From contig JAZARR010000197.1 in the NCBI GenBank assembly GCA_037389465.1, positions 781,501 through 845,500 of the forward strand: 64,000 nt of DNA, in the 5' to 3' direction. Source of the stretch: Baylisascaris procyonis. Its lineage: Eukaryota; Nematoda; Chromadorea; Rhabditida; Ascarididae. Positions within the stretch are counted from its first letter, which is position 1; every line of letters begins with the position of its first letter. This document shows, piece by piece, positions 26,170-39,339 of the stretch. The position numbers were made by a program, and so were the translations under genes. Under the pieces are notes generated by a model, which was not told where the DNA came from, did no database searches, and was given only the letters and a program-made list of their open reading frames with translations.

Positions 26170-26831
26170 TTCGCTGCACCTGTAGAGATCTTTCTGACTC
26201 GTTTATTTGCATATTTAATCGCTGATTTGCATTTTCGTTTAATTACTTAAGATATATCATACAGTTATAAGAATATTCCACGAAAATAATAGTGCGCCAA
26301 ATAAAATTTTATTTTAAATTTTTGCAGAATTTGTAAAATTCTCAGCTTCAAGAATCTGGATGGAATTATTAATAAATTGACTATAGATATGTTTATATTT
26401 GCATATTTCTTGTGAGTTCAACCATTATCTCACATCACTTTACAATGTGATATATTATGCGCATATTTTTTATAATATTTTTCTTTTCTAATTCAATTAT
26501 TGATTTATTTATTTTATCTTTTTTTGGTGAATTGTAAAAATTAGCTGATTAGGTTACCATTATCGGATATCTCTCAAAGATGATTTGACTTTGGTGATCT
26601 TATCATTAAATCAGGAAGCCGGACAGTGCACCTCACAATATAATTTGCGTGCAAAAAAAGGACAAATTCGAAAATCTCCTAAGTCGCCGAAAATGTGGAA
26701 TCTCTCCACTATTAAAGTCTATGTGGATTTATTTAAGTCCTATGAAGCATAAATCTAATTCATTTGTGGATCTTTTGTTGTAAGTGCCACATGTTGCATA
26801 TGTCTCAGTTCTGATCTTTTTTTTGTCTTAG

Positions 26832-26854
26832 TATATATATATATATATATATAT
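26832..26854. repeat. Short (TA)n tract
   Basis: About 11 TA units, on the left side of the tRNA-like inverted-repeat element. Confidence 0.8.
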
Positions 26855-26895
26855 TTTGAGCCAACTGAAGTCCGGCTCAGACTGAGAATGATAAT

Positions 26896-27166
<271 letters not shown>

Positions 27167-27169
27167 CTC

Positions 27170-30100
27170 GATGGCATAGGTAGGTAGGCGTTCTTCCTGC
27201 TATTGCACAACCGCTTTACATTTTCTGATTAATTAGTGGCTCAGCAATGAGTCTTTGACGATATGAGCGAAGAAAAAAACGAGAGGCACCCAGCACAAAA
27301 TTGTTGTTTGTTACCACTTGTAGAAGTCAGCTGCCCGTAAAGAAAAATTGCATCACATCTTTTCGAATCAGAAATTGCTCGCTTTGATTGTTCAACTTTT
27401 TCACAAATCTTCGAATGTAACCATTCATATATTTGAGAAAGAAGCAATGATTTTTAAATATTTGCTGATATATTCCTCAACATAGAAAGAAAGACGAGTA
27501 AATCCTTAGTGAGAACAGTTTCTAAACGGTGTTAATATTTTTTTGAAAATGCAACCTAGAATATATCTCTCAATAAAATCGACTTTCAATAAATCCTCCC
27601 CATTGATGAAAACACTTCAAAATTCTAGCAAAGATATTAACTTTCATAGCCATCTAATCAAGGTAGTTTCTATCAAACGATTAGCGATAAAAAAAGGCTC
27701 TAAACATTATAAATAAAATCTTCCTTAGAAATATAGCAATCTTCAATGTATCCTTGGAACAATGCTCAAAGTCTCGTGATACATTCTAATAACACTTTAA
27801 TGATGGTTGCTCTGAAACATATACGTAGAAATGAATGAAAAACTAATACGGCGCCAAGAGGGTCACGAAAGATTAGTGTCCAGATTGGAAGCGATGGAAG
27901 GTAGAAAATAAAAAATATCGTTCCTAGGAGATATTGAAATCAGCCAAAATCTTCTTAATTCTTTTTTTTTTTTGAATGTGAGATACACGCTACTCTCACA
28001 AAAAAACAGCCAAAGTTCTTGAATTCTTTGCTCTTATTTCAATAATATATGCTATCGAAAGATTAGCTAGCACAAGATGTATGGCTAACAATGGTGCCGT
28101 TGTTTCCTTTAAAGCCTTACTTCATTCTTCAAGCTCATTTGCATAATTGCTTGAAATGGCTTCGTTATATGCAAAAAGCTTATACCGGATGAAAGTGAGC
28201 ACATTAGTAAAGAAGGATTACGTAAATGTATAGCGATGTAACAAGAATGAGCGCATTCACAAAATTCATCGCCTCAGGCAATGAAATTTGCATTGAGCGA
28301 TTTGTATTTGAACATGACGTGAAACACTTTGATAGTCAAGCTTCTCTAATTTGTGCTACTAACTTCCTCAATTCATACTCGTTTTGAAGTTTCTGCATCA
28401 GCAACAAGCTAAAATTCGCTTCAAAGTAACTATCTGTTTGAAGCCTAACAGGACTACTTTTATTTTTTAGCTATTATCTTTGATATAATTTTTGAAAAAA
28501 ACTATTTTATTTACTGAAGAATTTTTGCGATTTGTATCCAAATTTTTGGTAATCACCTTGAAAATTTGCCGAAAAACGAGAAACGAAAAGGTCTTTAGTG
28601 AAAATGAGGTGTTCCATTTGGGGCGGACTTTTTGCCCCATATCTACGGGGGCAAAATATGTTATTTAATACTCATAAATCGTGCGTCGTTTCATGAGTTA
28701 CTTCAACGATTTTATTATAGGCTAGATACGCTCAGTAATGGAAGAAAATTTCAACTTTCAAAAGTGATTACGAGACGTTTTTGTTTTCGAAAGAAAAAAT
28801 TGACTTAAATTTAGATGAAATCGAGAAATATGCGTGCAATCTAAATATACAAAAAAACGAATAAATATTCAAAACTATCTAAAATTACTAATTTGGAAAT
28901 AGAATGCGCAAATTTGAATAAAATAATTAGATAGTCCAGCAATAGCCGATAAAATGGAGAAAAGCTTTTAGAAGGGATGAAGTGAATATAATAAATTTGC
29001 ATGTTATCTCATTGAACGCGAAGACAAGGTGAGCGACCGATGTCGATTTAAACTTACTTATCTAGAGGCAAACTGCTCTATTTAGAATGAGGAGTTTTAC
29101 TATTCTACAAGCCAAAAAGAAGTAAACGTAGTTGTTACTGGATATCGCCAATCAAGAGACTGATATTTGATAAGGTGATTGTTACAGTACATTAACTCAC
29201 TATAGTACATTCACAAGTGAATATATTTTTGGCGTGAATTTTTTCATGAATAATTTTATAAACGCAAATAATTGATAAAATGATATGGTGATAAAGATAC
29301 GAATGATACAAACAGTGAACTTTATAAGTACGAACTATGGCCATGTGCTAAATAGTTGATAAGATTAAACGGCCAATTATATCAATCGTTATCAAATTAT
29401 TTCGGCCATTTGAATGCTACGAATCATTAAATTTCAACCCTTGACTTATTTTTCGTTTATTTCATATAAATTATGTGTTTCATAAATTTCCACTAAATAA
29501 AATATTCTTGAAATATATTGATATACTAATTAAAATATTTAAGAATTTCTTCGGAAATCACATGGCACTTCGTTTTATGAATCTCTCAACTAATATTGAA
29601 TTTTTTTTTGCAAAATGGTCTCTAGACATAACATAAAGCATGTTATGCACACGCAGTTAAAAACATTCAAACAATGTGGAGATGCATATCGTTGTCAATA
29701 GGTGCATAAAACATCTTCAAGAATAGTGATATCCAAATATCAACTAATGTAGGCTTGAATAAAATATTTGAATATCACTGAAGCGAGGAAAATAAAATGC
29801 AAATTATGTCGTTTTATCGTGAAATTTTTCAACGAAAAAAGAAGTTTACTAGGATGAAGAAAGAAGAAGCACATTATGGGAGGCAAACGAAGAATCGTTA
29901 GCGGATGCAATGCTCTTAGCTACTTTTTTTCTAGGCGCATTGACAATGTTCAATTTGACGATATTTACAAATTAATCGAAAATTCTATAAAATTTTTCAC
30001 CATTTCGATAAATTTTTCATATTCTTCTCTATTAATTTCAAAAAAAATTTTTTTATCAACATGAAGAATTTTCGATCATCATAAATCGATGAACATAAAA

Positions 30101-30325
30101 AAACGATCGTTTTGATTAAATAATGCGAGCAATCGATAAATATAAATGATCGGAAATATTCAGATTTAATCGAATGATGCGCAATAAAATCTTTCACTTA
30201 TAGGTGAATTCTTTTTAAAATATATACAAAACGATCCGATTTTTCCATCCATTCTGCTCGTTTATGAGGAATAAGCCTAAGAGATATACTATTATTGTAT
30301 ATGTTAAACGTTAAACGCAACCATC
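27170..30325. other. Intergenic, no gene supported
   Basis: AT-rich sequence without a splice-supported exon. Minor structures are a direct repeat (CAGCCAAA..TTCTT.AATTCTTT, near 27943 and 28007) and a 9-bp stem hairpin TTTTGCCCC/GGGGCAAAA near 28630-28656. Confidence 0.5.
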
Positions 30326-30332
30326 TAGGTTG

Positions 30333-30644
30333 ATGGCAAATATAATATTGCATCAACATAAGAATCAAAGATTACTTCAAAGAGTTTGCGATATAACGCA
30401 AATAACTCAGGAAATATCATATAGGGTAGAGCATTTTACTTCATGGAAATTAAAATCCGAAAAAGCAGATGGAATTAAAGATTTGATCGATAAAATAATT
30501 TCATTTTTTTTTAGTGTAAAGAAACATCTGTCAACTCAAATTTTTTGCAAGTTGATCTATTTAATATATGCATCTAGTAACATCGATATTTTATTTGAAA
30601 GGGAAATATTTTCCACACTCATAAATGCCGTCAAAAAAATTTAA
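30333..30644 (+). CDS. Hypothetical ORF, 103 residues
   Basis: Long for such AT-rich DNA. It begins at an ATG and has a charged helical first half (QRLLQRVCDITQITQEISYR) and a hydrophobic second half (STQIFCKLIYLIYASSNIDI). A T-rich acceptor-like TTTTTTTTTAG lies in its middle (near 30515), so the C-terminal part could instead be a last exon. No family is recognised. Confidence 0.28.
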   Translation: MANIILHQHKNQRLLQRVCDITQITQEISYRVEHFTSWKLKSEKADGIKDLIDKIISFFFSVKKHLSTQIFCKLIYLIYASSNIDILFEREIFSTLINAVKKI

Positions 30645-30649
30645 AGTTA

Positions 30650-33600
30650 GAAGAAAAACTTTTTGCCTTAGGCAAAAAACGTCAAAACATTAGGCGATTT
30701 AGCTTGTAGTTTCTTTAGTCGAAAATGTCAACTATGATCTTTGAAGAATTCGTTGATTTGAGCCATTTCAGAGCTCTATTGCTTTATCAGTTGCTTTCAA
30801 TAAACAATAATGCGTTGGCAAAGCAAGGATTCATAATATTCTATAATAGGTGAAAAATAACACAAGTTAGCCGGAAGAAAGTCATATAAGATCAACCAGC
30901 CGGCTATTTACAACCAAACAACTTTACAGCCAGCTATTTATAACTAATAACTGATAGGCGATAAACCTACGCACAAACGCTTGTTATTAAACAAAGAAAG
31001 ATTGGATATGAGTTGAATGAGTGAACAACTAACAAACTTTGCTCATGTGCAGATAGCTGTTTCTGCCAACATATCAATTGCGCATACTTTTCAATAACGA
31101 AATGCGCTGTCATTGTTGCAACGATCATACCATGTCTAAAGGGCATTTTAAACAATCAACGGATAGATAAGATGAATAATCACCTAACTTTTGACCACAT
31201 TCAATGAGAATTGAATGTTTTTTGCTCTCTTCCAATCCTTTTTGCACTTACATTAACAAGCTATAACTGGAAGATTGGAGAATTGAGGCACTAGTTAAAG
31301 CTTATAATAGTCTGTAATTAAATGTGGCGGTATGCTGTTAAATCCGTTGGCATGAATGGATTTAAAGTGGCGGAAAGGGAGGGGAAAGTAAAAAAGAATG
31401 GGGAGTGAGCAAGGAAGGCGAATGACAAGGCAATATGATAATGGGCAAGTACGCTACTGTCCGGTCAGTGAAAGACTGTGGTCCTAACCCCTCCCCCCCC
31501 CCCCCTCCTCCCCCTCTCTTCGCTATTCCTTACTCCTCTCTCTTTTATAACCTCGAAAAAAAAAATCAAGTTCAGTGAAAAAATCGTCTATAAAAATAGT
31601 GGAAGAAAATATTTTCAGAAATTCGATTTTCAATGAAATCGGATACAAAATAAATGCGTTGATTTTATGGCGTATTTAAAACGCTACACAAATCAGCAAA
31701 AAATAAAACTTTTTCATGCGTAAAATGCAAAGCATTTTACAGTGTATTTGCAATGAGATAAACGAACAGATTTAAAAGCTATAATTATTCTTCTTTTTTT
31801 TTTCTTCTAAGTAAATACTACGAAGAATGATAGAGCCCCAAGTAAACGTTTAGGAGAATAAACGTCAATGTTGATAAGCAATCGACGATTGGCTCTTCTA
31901 TCATTCAATGGGAATGCCTCTTCAAAAATGCTAAAACTACGATTGTGGGTCGTTTTTTCCACCTACGTTCTCTTTGCTATCGGTACAATTTCGGCTTCAA
32001 AAATCACTGATCCACTGAGATAGCACTTCGGAATGCATCCATTACAAAAATTGCATTCGACAAGAATTTAGTGCATTTGGCTACCACAAACAATGGCCAA
32101 GTTCTATGGTCTTTTCAGTCAACCAGTATTTTCTTGGTAGTTTTAGGGAATATTTTATTGAATTTCCTATTTATTACGCTATCATTGTAAATGCAATAGA
32201 GCAATGAAGTAAAATTACAGTAATGTAGTAGAGTAGAAATGTGAAATAAACAGAAGCTCAAAATGATCAATTTTCTATAAGCTACGAGTGAATTTATCAA
32301 ACTCTCAAAAAATTGTTTATGTTTATTGCTTAGGTGTAGATTCGACTATACTCTTTTATCAACAAAAGTGACTACTTGAGAAAGATGGTTGAATGAGTGA
32401 GTATAATGCTTTATTGTCAGGTAAAGCAGCATAAGATCTATGAGGTATGGGGTATAACGATTAAATCGTTGAAGTGCTATGCATACTATTCAAGTTTAAT
32501 TCATCTTCAATAAGACTACCATGAGATGAGCATGACATGAGATCAACATTGCTTTGAGATGATATTATGAGGTAAGATTTCCATTTTTTGCCTTCTAATA
32601 TTGAAGTGAATGAACCGGAAACTGGAAACCGGAAAGAAACCGGTTACAGAGGAAATATCATTGAGGCGGATAAAATTTATACATGATATTTAATCCTGTG
32701 ATTTCACATCACATAGAACTCGTATATAACGCAAATATATTCAAATATGATAAATAGGACAACACATGCGATTAGCATGAATTCTGTTGTCTCAATAAAA
32801 TTAGCACATAGTTTTTCTTTATAAAAGAAATTAAATTTTCTTCGCATATAAATCAAATCCTCAGCATTAAAATGTAAACAGTGCTCGCACTTTAGTTAGA
32901 AAATTTTTTCAACCCTGAGTTAGGCTAGAAGCATTCAATGATGAAATATACCACTAAAAATTTTTTTTTTCACGATTTTTTGCATACCAATCAACATTGT
33001 GTTCCTCAAAGATCGAACAGCATTATGATCAGCCTCTAATGTAATCACATAAGGCTTCAAGTATAAACTATCTTGTCTACTCCCTGCATCTAGAAATAAT
33101 ACATTAGCATTGAACCGTAACGTTATTAAACACTGCCTGCATAATGCACGACCGTTATCCTATAGCACTGCTACGTTAACAAGCCGTTGTTTATGAAAAT
33201 ATATTGCTTTTAAAGCTTTCATAAATTAAGGCTTTTCGGTAAGATTGAATGCAGAAATAGAAAAAAAAAATCTGAACTTTAGGCTGTGTCACAAAGATAA
33301 GAAGATTTTTTCCTTCTGTAAATTGTCACTCTTAATAAAATAGGGTCACATATTACTGACGAAAAGCATTTTTGTGGAAAAATTATTCAATTAAATATTA
33401 ACTGTTTCAATATTTCTGATTAAGTGAATAGATTTATCTTCGAAGTTTGCAGAAATGTGATCACTTGTAAAGAGGAAATGATCACCAAACCTGGTTGCTA
33501 ACAGTAAATGATCGACATGTGATCACCACAAACCTCGACAGCGCGAATATTTTTAAATCTTTGCAAATTCCGTTTTTTCGACACCAACAGTTTCCGCACC

Positions 33601-33700
33601 TTCTACAAATACCCTATCGCTGGCTGTGTTTTATCACCGAAAACTTTATGAGAGATTCTCGTTGCGCTCCTTCAATCAAATCCATCCTCCATCCGTCGTT
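30650..33700. other. Intergenic with poly-C tract
   Basis: No supported gene. It includes an imperfect direct repeat (AGCC.GCTATTTA.AAC, near 30898 and 30931), a pyrimidine/poly-C run at 31485-31520, and a short CCGGAAA-type repeat near 32613-32645. Confidence 0.5.
31485..31522. repeat. Poly-C / pyrimidine tract
   Basis: Thirteen or more consecutive C residues (31493 onward) followed by CTCC/CCCC units; the minus strand is a G-run with quadruplex potential. Confidence 0.85.
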
Positions 33701-33702
33701 CC

Positions 33703-34181
33703 TTATGGTCCTTTCGGTATGAAAGCACCAAAAAAAACCTTAATTTGGCTTGAATAGTTGTTAGAATTTCTAAAATAATAAGTTAGTGCTACGTTCTATT
33801 GTGTGGCAATATGCGAGCATGTTTTCTTACTTATTCCGCCCATGATACCAAGCATCCAACCTCAACAATAGCCTAAAACTAGAAAAAAATATTATCAAAA
33901 TTGATGTATTTTTCTTACTTTTCAACGCATGGCGACGAATTACCCATAGAGACTATTGATGGGCTTCGTTGACGAATAGGAGGAGAGTCGTTGCAGGTGG
34001 ACGGTTGAGGATCATTAGCTAATATTGATGGTGGTGTAGGCACTTTGACTGCAAGTGCGAAAGGACGTCGTGGCGGAATTGATGGTCCCATCAGATCACC
34101 CATCATAGTGCGGCGTACCATAGCTCGTGAATTCGCCATTCTGTTTTGCAATCGGATCCTCAGCAAAACAGTAGAATACCG
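33703..34181 (-). CDS. 3' end of an unrecognised Ser/Pro/Arg-rich protein, 3 exons
   Basis: Three consecutive exons agree in phase: 33919-34181 (TTTCAG acceptor, AA|GTAAGA donor), 33831-33872 (TTTTAG acceptor, AA|GTAAGA donor) and 33703-33769 (TTTTAG acceptor, ends TAA). They encode about 123 C-terminal residues. The first exon is basic then Pro/Ser-rich and probably disordered (RRPFALAVKVPTPPSILAND; SPPIRQRSPSIVSMG). The small middle exon gives LLLRLDAWYHGRN and the last ends KVFFGAFIPKGP. The 5' part is missing. GC-richer DNA at 34368-34690 holds two open minus frames, one with a hydrophobic helix (HAFVLLVVLLPILNVFANFY), that may hold an upstream exon; the phase could not be settled. No family is recognised. 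Confidence 0.5.
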
Positions 34182-34199
34182 CTGAAAGCTTGAAATTGC

Positions 34200-34690
34200 A
34201 GTATGAAAATATCGAAGTCTCTAGAGGTCCTTAGCGTCAGTATCACCAGTATCGATGACGTTATTCAGAGCGTGATATTCCTTGTAGAGTCATGCGGAGA
34301 AAATAAGATAAGCGCCAATCTTCTCGTCTATTATGTAAGAAAATGTCTTGGAAACTGCTGAGATGATTCAGAGGCCAGGAGTGTCTGTTTCAACACTGAC
34401 GTATCGACACTTAATTGTGCTGAAATAAACGAAGAGATCTACCCAACCGCTTAGTGGTTGTGGTATTCCAGCGATATCATCGGAAGGCGTCTGAATCAGC
34501 AACGACGACTCGTTGAATAGGCGCCCAACCGTCTCAGACGTCGTGTGAGCAAGACTAGATAGAAATTGGCAAACACGTTGAGTATTGGCAGTAACACGAC
34601 TAGAAGAACAAACGCGTGTCGGACAGGTGCAAACAATGAGGCAGCGATTGGTGAACACCGGCCACCATAGTCTTCAGATGAAACCACACA
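34200..34690 (-). other. Candidate upstream exon region, frame unresolved
   Basis: GC-richer patch upstream of the preceding gene. One frame (34496-34687) has a membrane-helix-like stretch, and the other (34368-34658) is Ser/Thr-rich (SLAHTTSETVGRLFNESSLL). Both cannot be coding; several weak GT donors exist in either frame. Confidence 0.3.
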
Positions 34691-34699
34691 GCAATCGTG

Positions 34700-37600
34700 T
34701 CTAATGAATTATGACTTAGCTTAGAGAACTACTCATAAAAAGAACGCATTTTCTGCGGTTTGCCATTCAATTACGAAAGCTTTTTTAATTAAATAGAGCA
34801 AATGACGCAATGATAGGCTGTTTGTTCAAAAAATTTACCAAAACTTCTTAGTGATGCTTCAATATACACATTGTGCATCTTACAACTTTCAACGAACAAT
34901 CCATAATGGTGTGATGGGGATCGCAAAGAGAGCGTGATGGATTGCTAACTTAGAATGCCCAAATCCTTTGAATCTGATCGCGAGAAGAAGTCAACAACTT
35001 AAGTCATATAAGGTAGGCGAAGAAATGGAAAATGAGCGGGTTCTGGATCGATGAATAAGAAATATGATAGTTGATTTATCGTTCTTTTCAGCACTCTTAG
35101 AATTTGCATATAATTTCGCTATACCGATATTAGTACCATTACACCGTTACGCCTATAGTTGTGTATATCATTAACAGTTAAAAATAACAAATTGGAAATA
35201 TTCCACAATTAGATTAATTTTCATTATTAACGTTTATTAGCTATGGGATGTTAATGTTTTAGATATTTATTAGCGATGTTAAGGCTCTTAATTGATTCCG
35301 TTTCTTGTTTAATAGCCGTGGGGTATTTAACAAGTGTCCTCGGTCAGTTTATTGTGCAAATTGATAGGCTATATACGAAATAAGCCTTGATGATTGCTCT
35401 TTATTAACAATAACCGTATTCATTATGAGTGCACAAAAAATGCGTATCGTACATTGTTTATTGAGGGAAATCTTTGCTTTCGTATATTAAACCGCCTAAA
35501 CCATGCGAAATGATATTGGTTTAATGATCATATCGCTTCTTAATTCGCTTAGGTAAAGTTATAAGATCACGTCAAAGTTTATGCTTGTTCTTTCCTTTTT
35601 GAGTTTTCTATTGCTAGAAAAAATCCGACCGGGAATTTACAAGGAAATGGACGAATTATGAAATCGGAAAATGGCCCTATTTTTCAATTTTGAGTAAAAA
35701 ATTACTGAATAGACGCCTTACTATTATATTTGACTATCACAATTTTTTGAAATTTTGAATAAACTATTTAGTAAAAAAAAACTTTTAATGATATTTTAAA
35801 ACGTAATCGAACAAAAAGCATTAATAAAAATTATTAACAATAAAAATAAGTAGAAGTTTGCTGAATTCCCACAAATTCTAGAGATATAATACCGATTCAA
35901 CGCAAGTAATGACGCATCGGCGAATAGTGTTTGACTGGCAACATGAGCCAATTAAAGGAAGACACCATGAAAAGCTAATGACAGCGATCTTGTGAATAAA
36001 ACGCAATAAGGGAATACGTGAAATGAAATGAAACGTTTATTTTGTTGCACTAACAGAAACCAACGAATAGCAACACCCTCTTGCACAGACGGAAGTTGAA
36101 AAAAAACTTTCCTAATGCTTCAACTTTTATTTTTTTATACATTAAAATTTTTGAACCTTTCATCGCCTCCTTGTGTCCTATCTGCATATCTATGCGCTTT
36201 TATAACTTTTGAAAATATATTAATGCTGAAATAAATATCCCAATGCATATGCGCATTTGCATATTCATAAATCGACTAAATTAATCGTAAGCCAACAATT
36301 ATTGTCAATGAAAGCATTTGAAAAAAAAATTTAGGAAGCTAAAGACCACTAGGAACTGGCGATAGGAATCACTCAAAATTTGGCAACTACAAGAAACTTA
36401 AAAAAAACTCTTAAAAATTTCATATCTCATGGCATTGCATATCTCCCTGGATGGAATACCTTGCAAGGTAAACTACGGGCAAATATCTATTCCATTTGAT
36501 CTACAATACCGCAACAGTTAAACAAAGAAGGCTACCTGGATAACAAGAAGTAAATACAGATGTAACGAATCCAACTCATATATGGAAAAGCATCTTAAAG
36601 CAGATAGCGTCACATGCATTCTGCTCATGCAACAGACCGCTGTTATACGTTACCGAAAAATGAATAATGCTTCAAAATTTTAAATATTTGAGATCAATTG
36701 GGATCAATCAAGTCTTTCATATAAGATCTGCTTTTAGTTTTATCGTTTGGAGAAATATTCGCATTTCCACGATCCAATTAGAGTAGAATGAAAGTCTAAT
36801 CGATATTAATTGTACATAAATTTCTAGCACCTTCATTTCAAAATTGTTGGATCATTGCAAAATATGGTATACGTATTGAACCAGTAACGTGAACTATATT
36901 CATCAAAATTTGTAACTTTATCGCTTTCGGGACCCAACCTGAAACGGCCGAACAAATAGGCAGACACGTGCATACATACGCATAGAGAAGACTTTGCCGT
37001 ATTGCAAAGCGAACTTATAGAAGCACTTACGCATAGTGCTTTATAGACATTAGAAATGGGCAAAAAGACTGAGAAAAGCATTTCTACAGCATTTACATTA
37101 AAGGAAGCGTAATAAAGAGGCATAGCAATAGAATATGGACTGAAATTGAAAATTCGAATATATTTTTACTATTAACTCAATATGCAAGCGAATGATCGAA
37201 AAACATATAAGCAGACATATAGATAACGTGAGGAAGTGCAATGATGATATGAAGAAATTTTATTGGGGGGAGGGTCGGGAAGGGGCGATGGGGAATTTGG
37301 GGTGGGGAGGGGGGAGGGGGGAGGGAATGAAAGGATGGCAAAATATAATCGACTCCAACTCATCTTAACACCGTTCATTCATCTCCCAGTCAGTGGTTTT
37401 TTTTTTTTTGCCGATGCATTCGCTTTGCAATGAGCCACCTACACAATGTTGTAATGTGATTGAATGTGCTGTTAGCAATAACAAGAGCTAGGATATTCGC
37501 TTGTTTTATACGGCAGCTGATTTCGTTGTGAGATCATAGTGATATTGAACTCCGCTCTTAGGCAATTTTTTCCTTCTATCTATACAAGATCTTCTTTCGA

Positions 37601-38250
37601 CAATATCAAATATCTCTTTTTTCTCTTACTATCTATTTAAAATTATGCACTTTGAAAGGTTTCCGCTCTCATATTACTTTTTAAGAAAAATGTACAAAGT
37701 AAGAAGACCTAATTAATTCCGAAAAATTCATCGTCAAGGCAAATATTAATCGCAAAAATGTCAATGCATCAAATTGACCTACATCCATACTTCCATATGC
37801 ACTTCTTGCTTATTTTTTGTTGATAAAATTTTCGCAAAAATTTTTATGGTTGTTTCGAATAGATAAATAATAGAAAATGGAATTTATCGGTTGTAACCAT
37901 CGTTCGGAGATATTGAAAATCAATCTTGCTGTAACGTTATTTTTTTGCACCAAAAATTTGCATTTTTTTGCACAATTTGCTTATCAAGTTGCAACATTTC
38001 TTTTTGCATAGAAAATTGCACAAATCTACAACTGTTTTGCATTTTGCATTGTATACACGAAAAAAAAAATTCAACACTGCAACCCACTCTCTAGTTTATT
38101 ATTTCAAGTGCATGAATGGAGGAGCGAAAAAAAAATCATTACTTCATATAAATTTCTCATATAGATGTCAACTCCATTATGATGCATTGAGGAAAATTTT
38201 ATCGGAACAAACAGTGTTAATTCACCTTTATAAGTAAATAATTGTAATAA
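34700..38250. other. Intergenic with G-rich tract
   Basis: Mostly AT-rich with no supported gene. The minus ORF at 36833-37123 contains good splice-like signals (GTAAGT and GTATGT donors, TTTCAG acceptor near 36940), but the frames across them do not join. The plus ORF at 37968-38237 is Lys/His-rich without support. Confidence 0.4.
37262..37327 (+). repeat. G-rich tract with quadruplex potential
   Basis: At least six runs of three or more G within about 65 bases (GGGGGGAGGG near the start, GGGGAGGGGGGAGGGGGGAG near the end). Strand asymmetry is strong. Confidence 0.85.
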
Positions 38251-38258
38251 AATTTACC

Positions 38259-38585
38259 TTACTTTAGATTATAAATCATTTTCACCGAATATTTGCAAAT
38301 CGTAATCGATAGAGAATAGTGTAGTGAGCAATAGTACTTCAATACAATGCTATTCAGGCCATATATAAGCGAGTAGTCGGTTATCCTCGATGCGACGGTC
38401 GGACGCTTTCCAATAGAATCGTGCAGCTGCTTCCCAATATAATCAGTCAGTGATGATATGGTGAACTCAATTAAGCACTCACAAAGTGAACTTCTCGGAA
38501 AGTAGTTACGTATATGAAAGAGGTTTGCTGTGTAGCACAAAATGATGCGCAAAACATCCACTAGAAAGCTCTCTGAGTACCGCAA
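38259..38585 (-). CDS. Hypothetical ORF, 108 residues
   Basis: One of the longer ORFs, ATG-started, with a fairly balanced middle (SSLTDYIGKQLHDSIGKRPT) and a Tyr/Ser-rich end. No splice, signal or family evidence; it may be a chance frame in a GC-richer patch. Confidence 0.22.
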   Translation of the reverse strand: MRYSESFLVDVLRIILCYTANLFHIRNYFPRSSLCECLIEFTISSLTDYIGKQLHDSIGKRPTVASRITDYSLIYGLNSIVLKYYCSLHYSLSITICKYSVKMIYNLK

Positions 38586-39339
38586 TGAATGGAACCACTC
38601 AATGCTCTTCCAATTCCTTAATGCTAGTCAATAAACGATAAGGATATATCCGTACAACTGGTAAGAAATAACATTAAAAAGTTCTAGTTTTTAATTAAAT
38701 AATGAAATATATTAATTAAACTAGAATAATTTATTCAAAATGAAAGTAAATAATTTGAGTTATATATTGCAATAAAATACTTTTTAAAAGAACACCTGCT
38801 TATGAGGTAAATAAATAATCCTCTGAATAGAGAAATGTGATTTAATGGAGAAATTTCAAACGTTCATAAATCGATTAGCTAAAGCACATATTCCCCAAGT
38901 ATTCGTGACAGACGTTAAGCATAGGAGAGAAAAAATTATTGCTGTAACACATTTCTTTGTTATTTGACATGTGATCTATGACAATATAACAATGAAATCT
39001 GCCAATGAATAACTTTTGTTAGACAAAATACTTACAATGGTCAGAATTTTCAAAATAGATTCGCTGAAATATCGACAACAATCAAACGCCTCTCTGTACT
39101 TTTCCGATTTTTAAGGAGCTGTAACCTTTTACGCTGACGATAGACCGCCCTGATATTAGAAGCAACCTCTGCTCATTCGCTACGAAAATCTAGGAATGGA
39201 ACCATAATTCTTGAGATCCCCTTTTTGGCTTCCCCTTCCCGTCTAGATCATGGTAACAAGAGGACATGCGTGAGGCAATTGTAAGAAGGGCGATTTGCGC
39301 GAAACACTAGCTGGATTCGTAACCTTATTTAAACGCTTA

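Noticed and set aside
36833..37123. Minus ORF with GTAAGT/GTATGT donors and TTTCAG acceptor, briefly considered a cytochrome P450 start (YGKVFSMR in another frame)
   Set aside because: The frames across the possible 45-nt intron do not continue with P450 motifs and the resemblance is too short.
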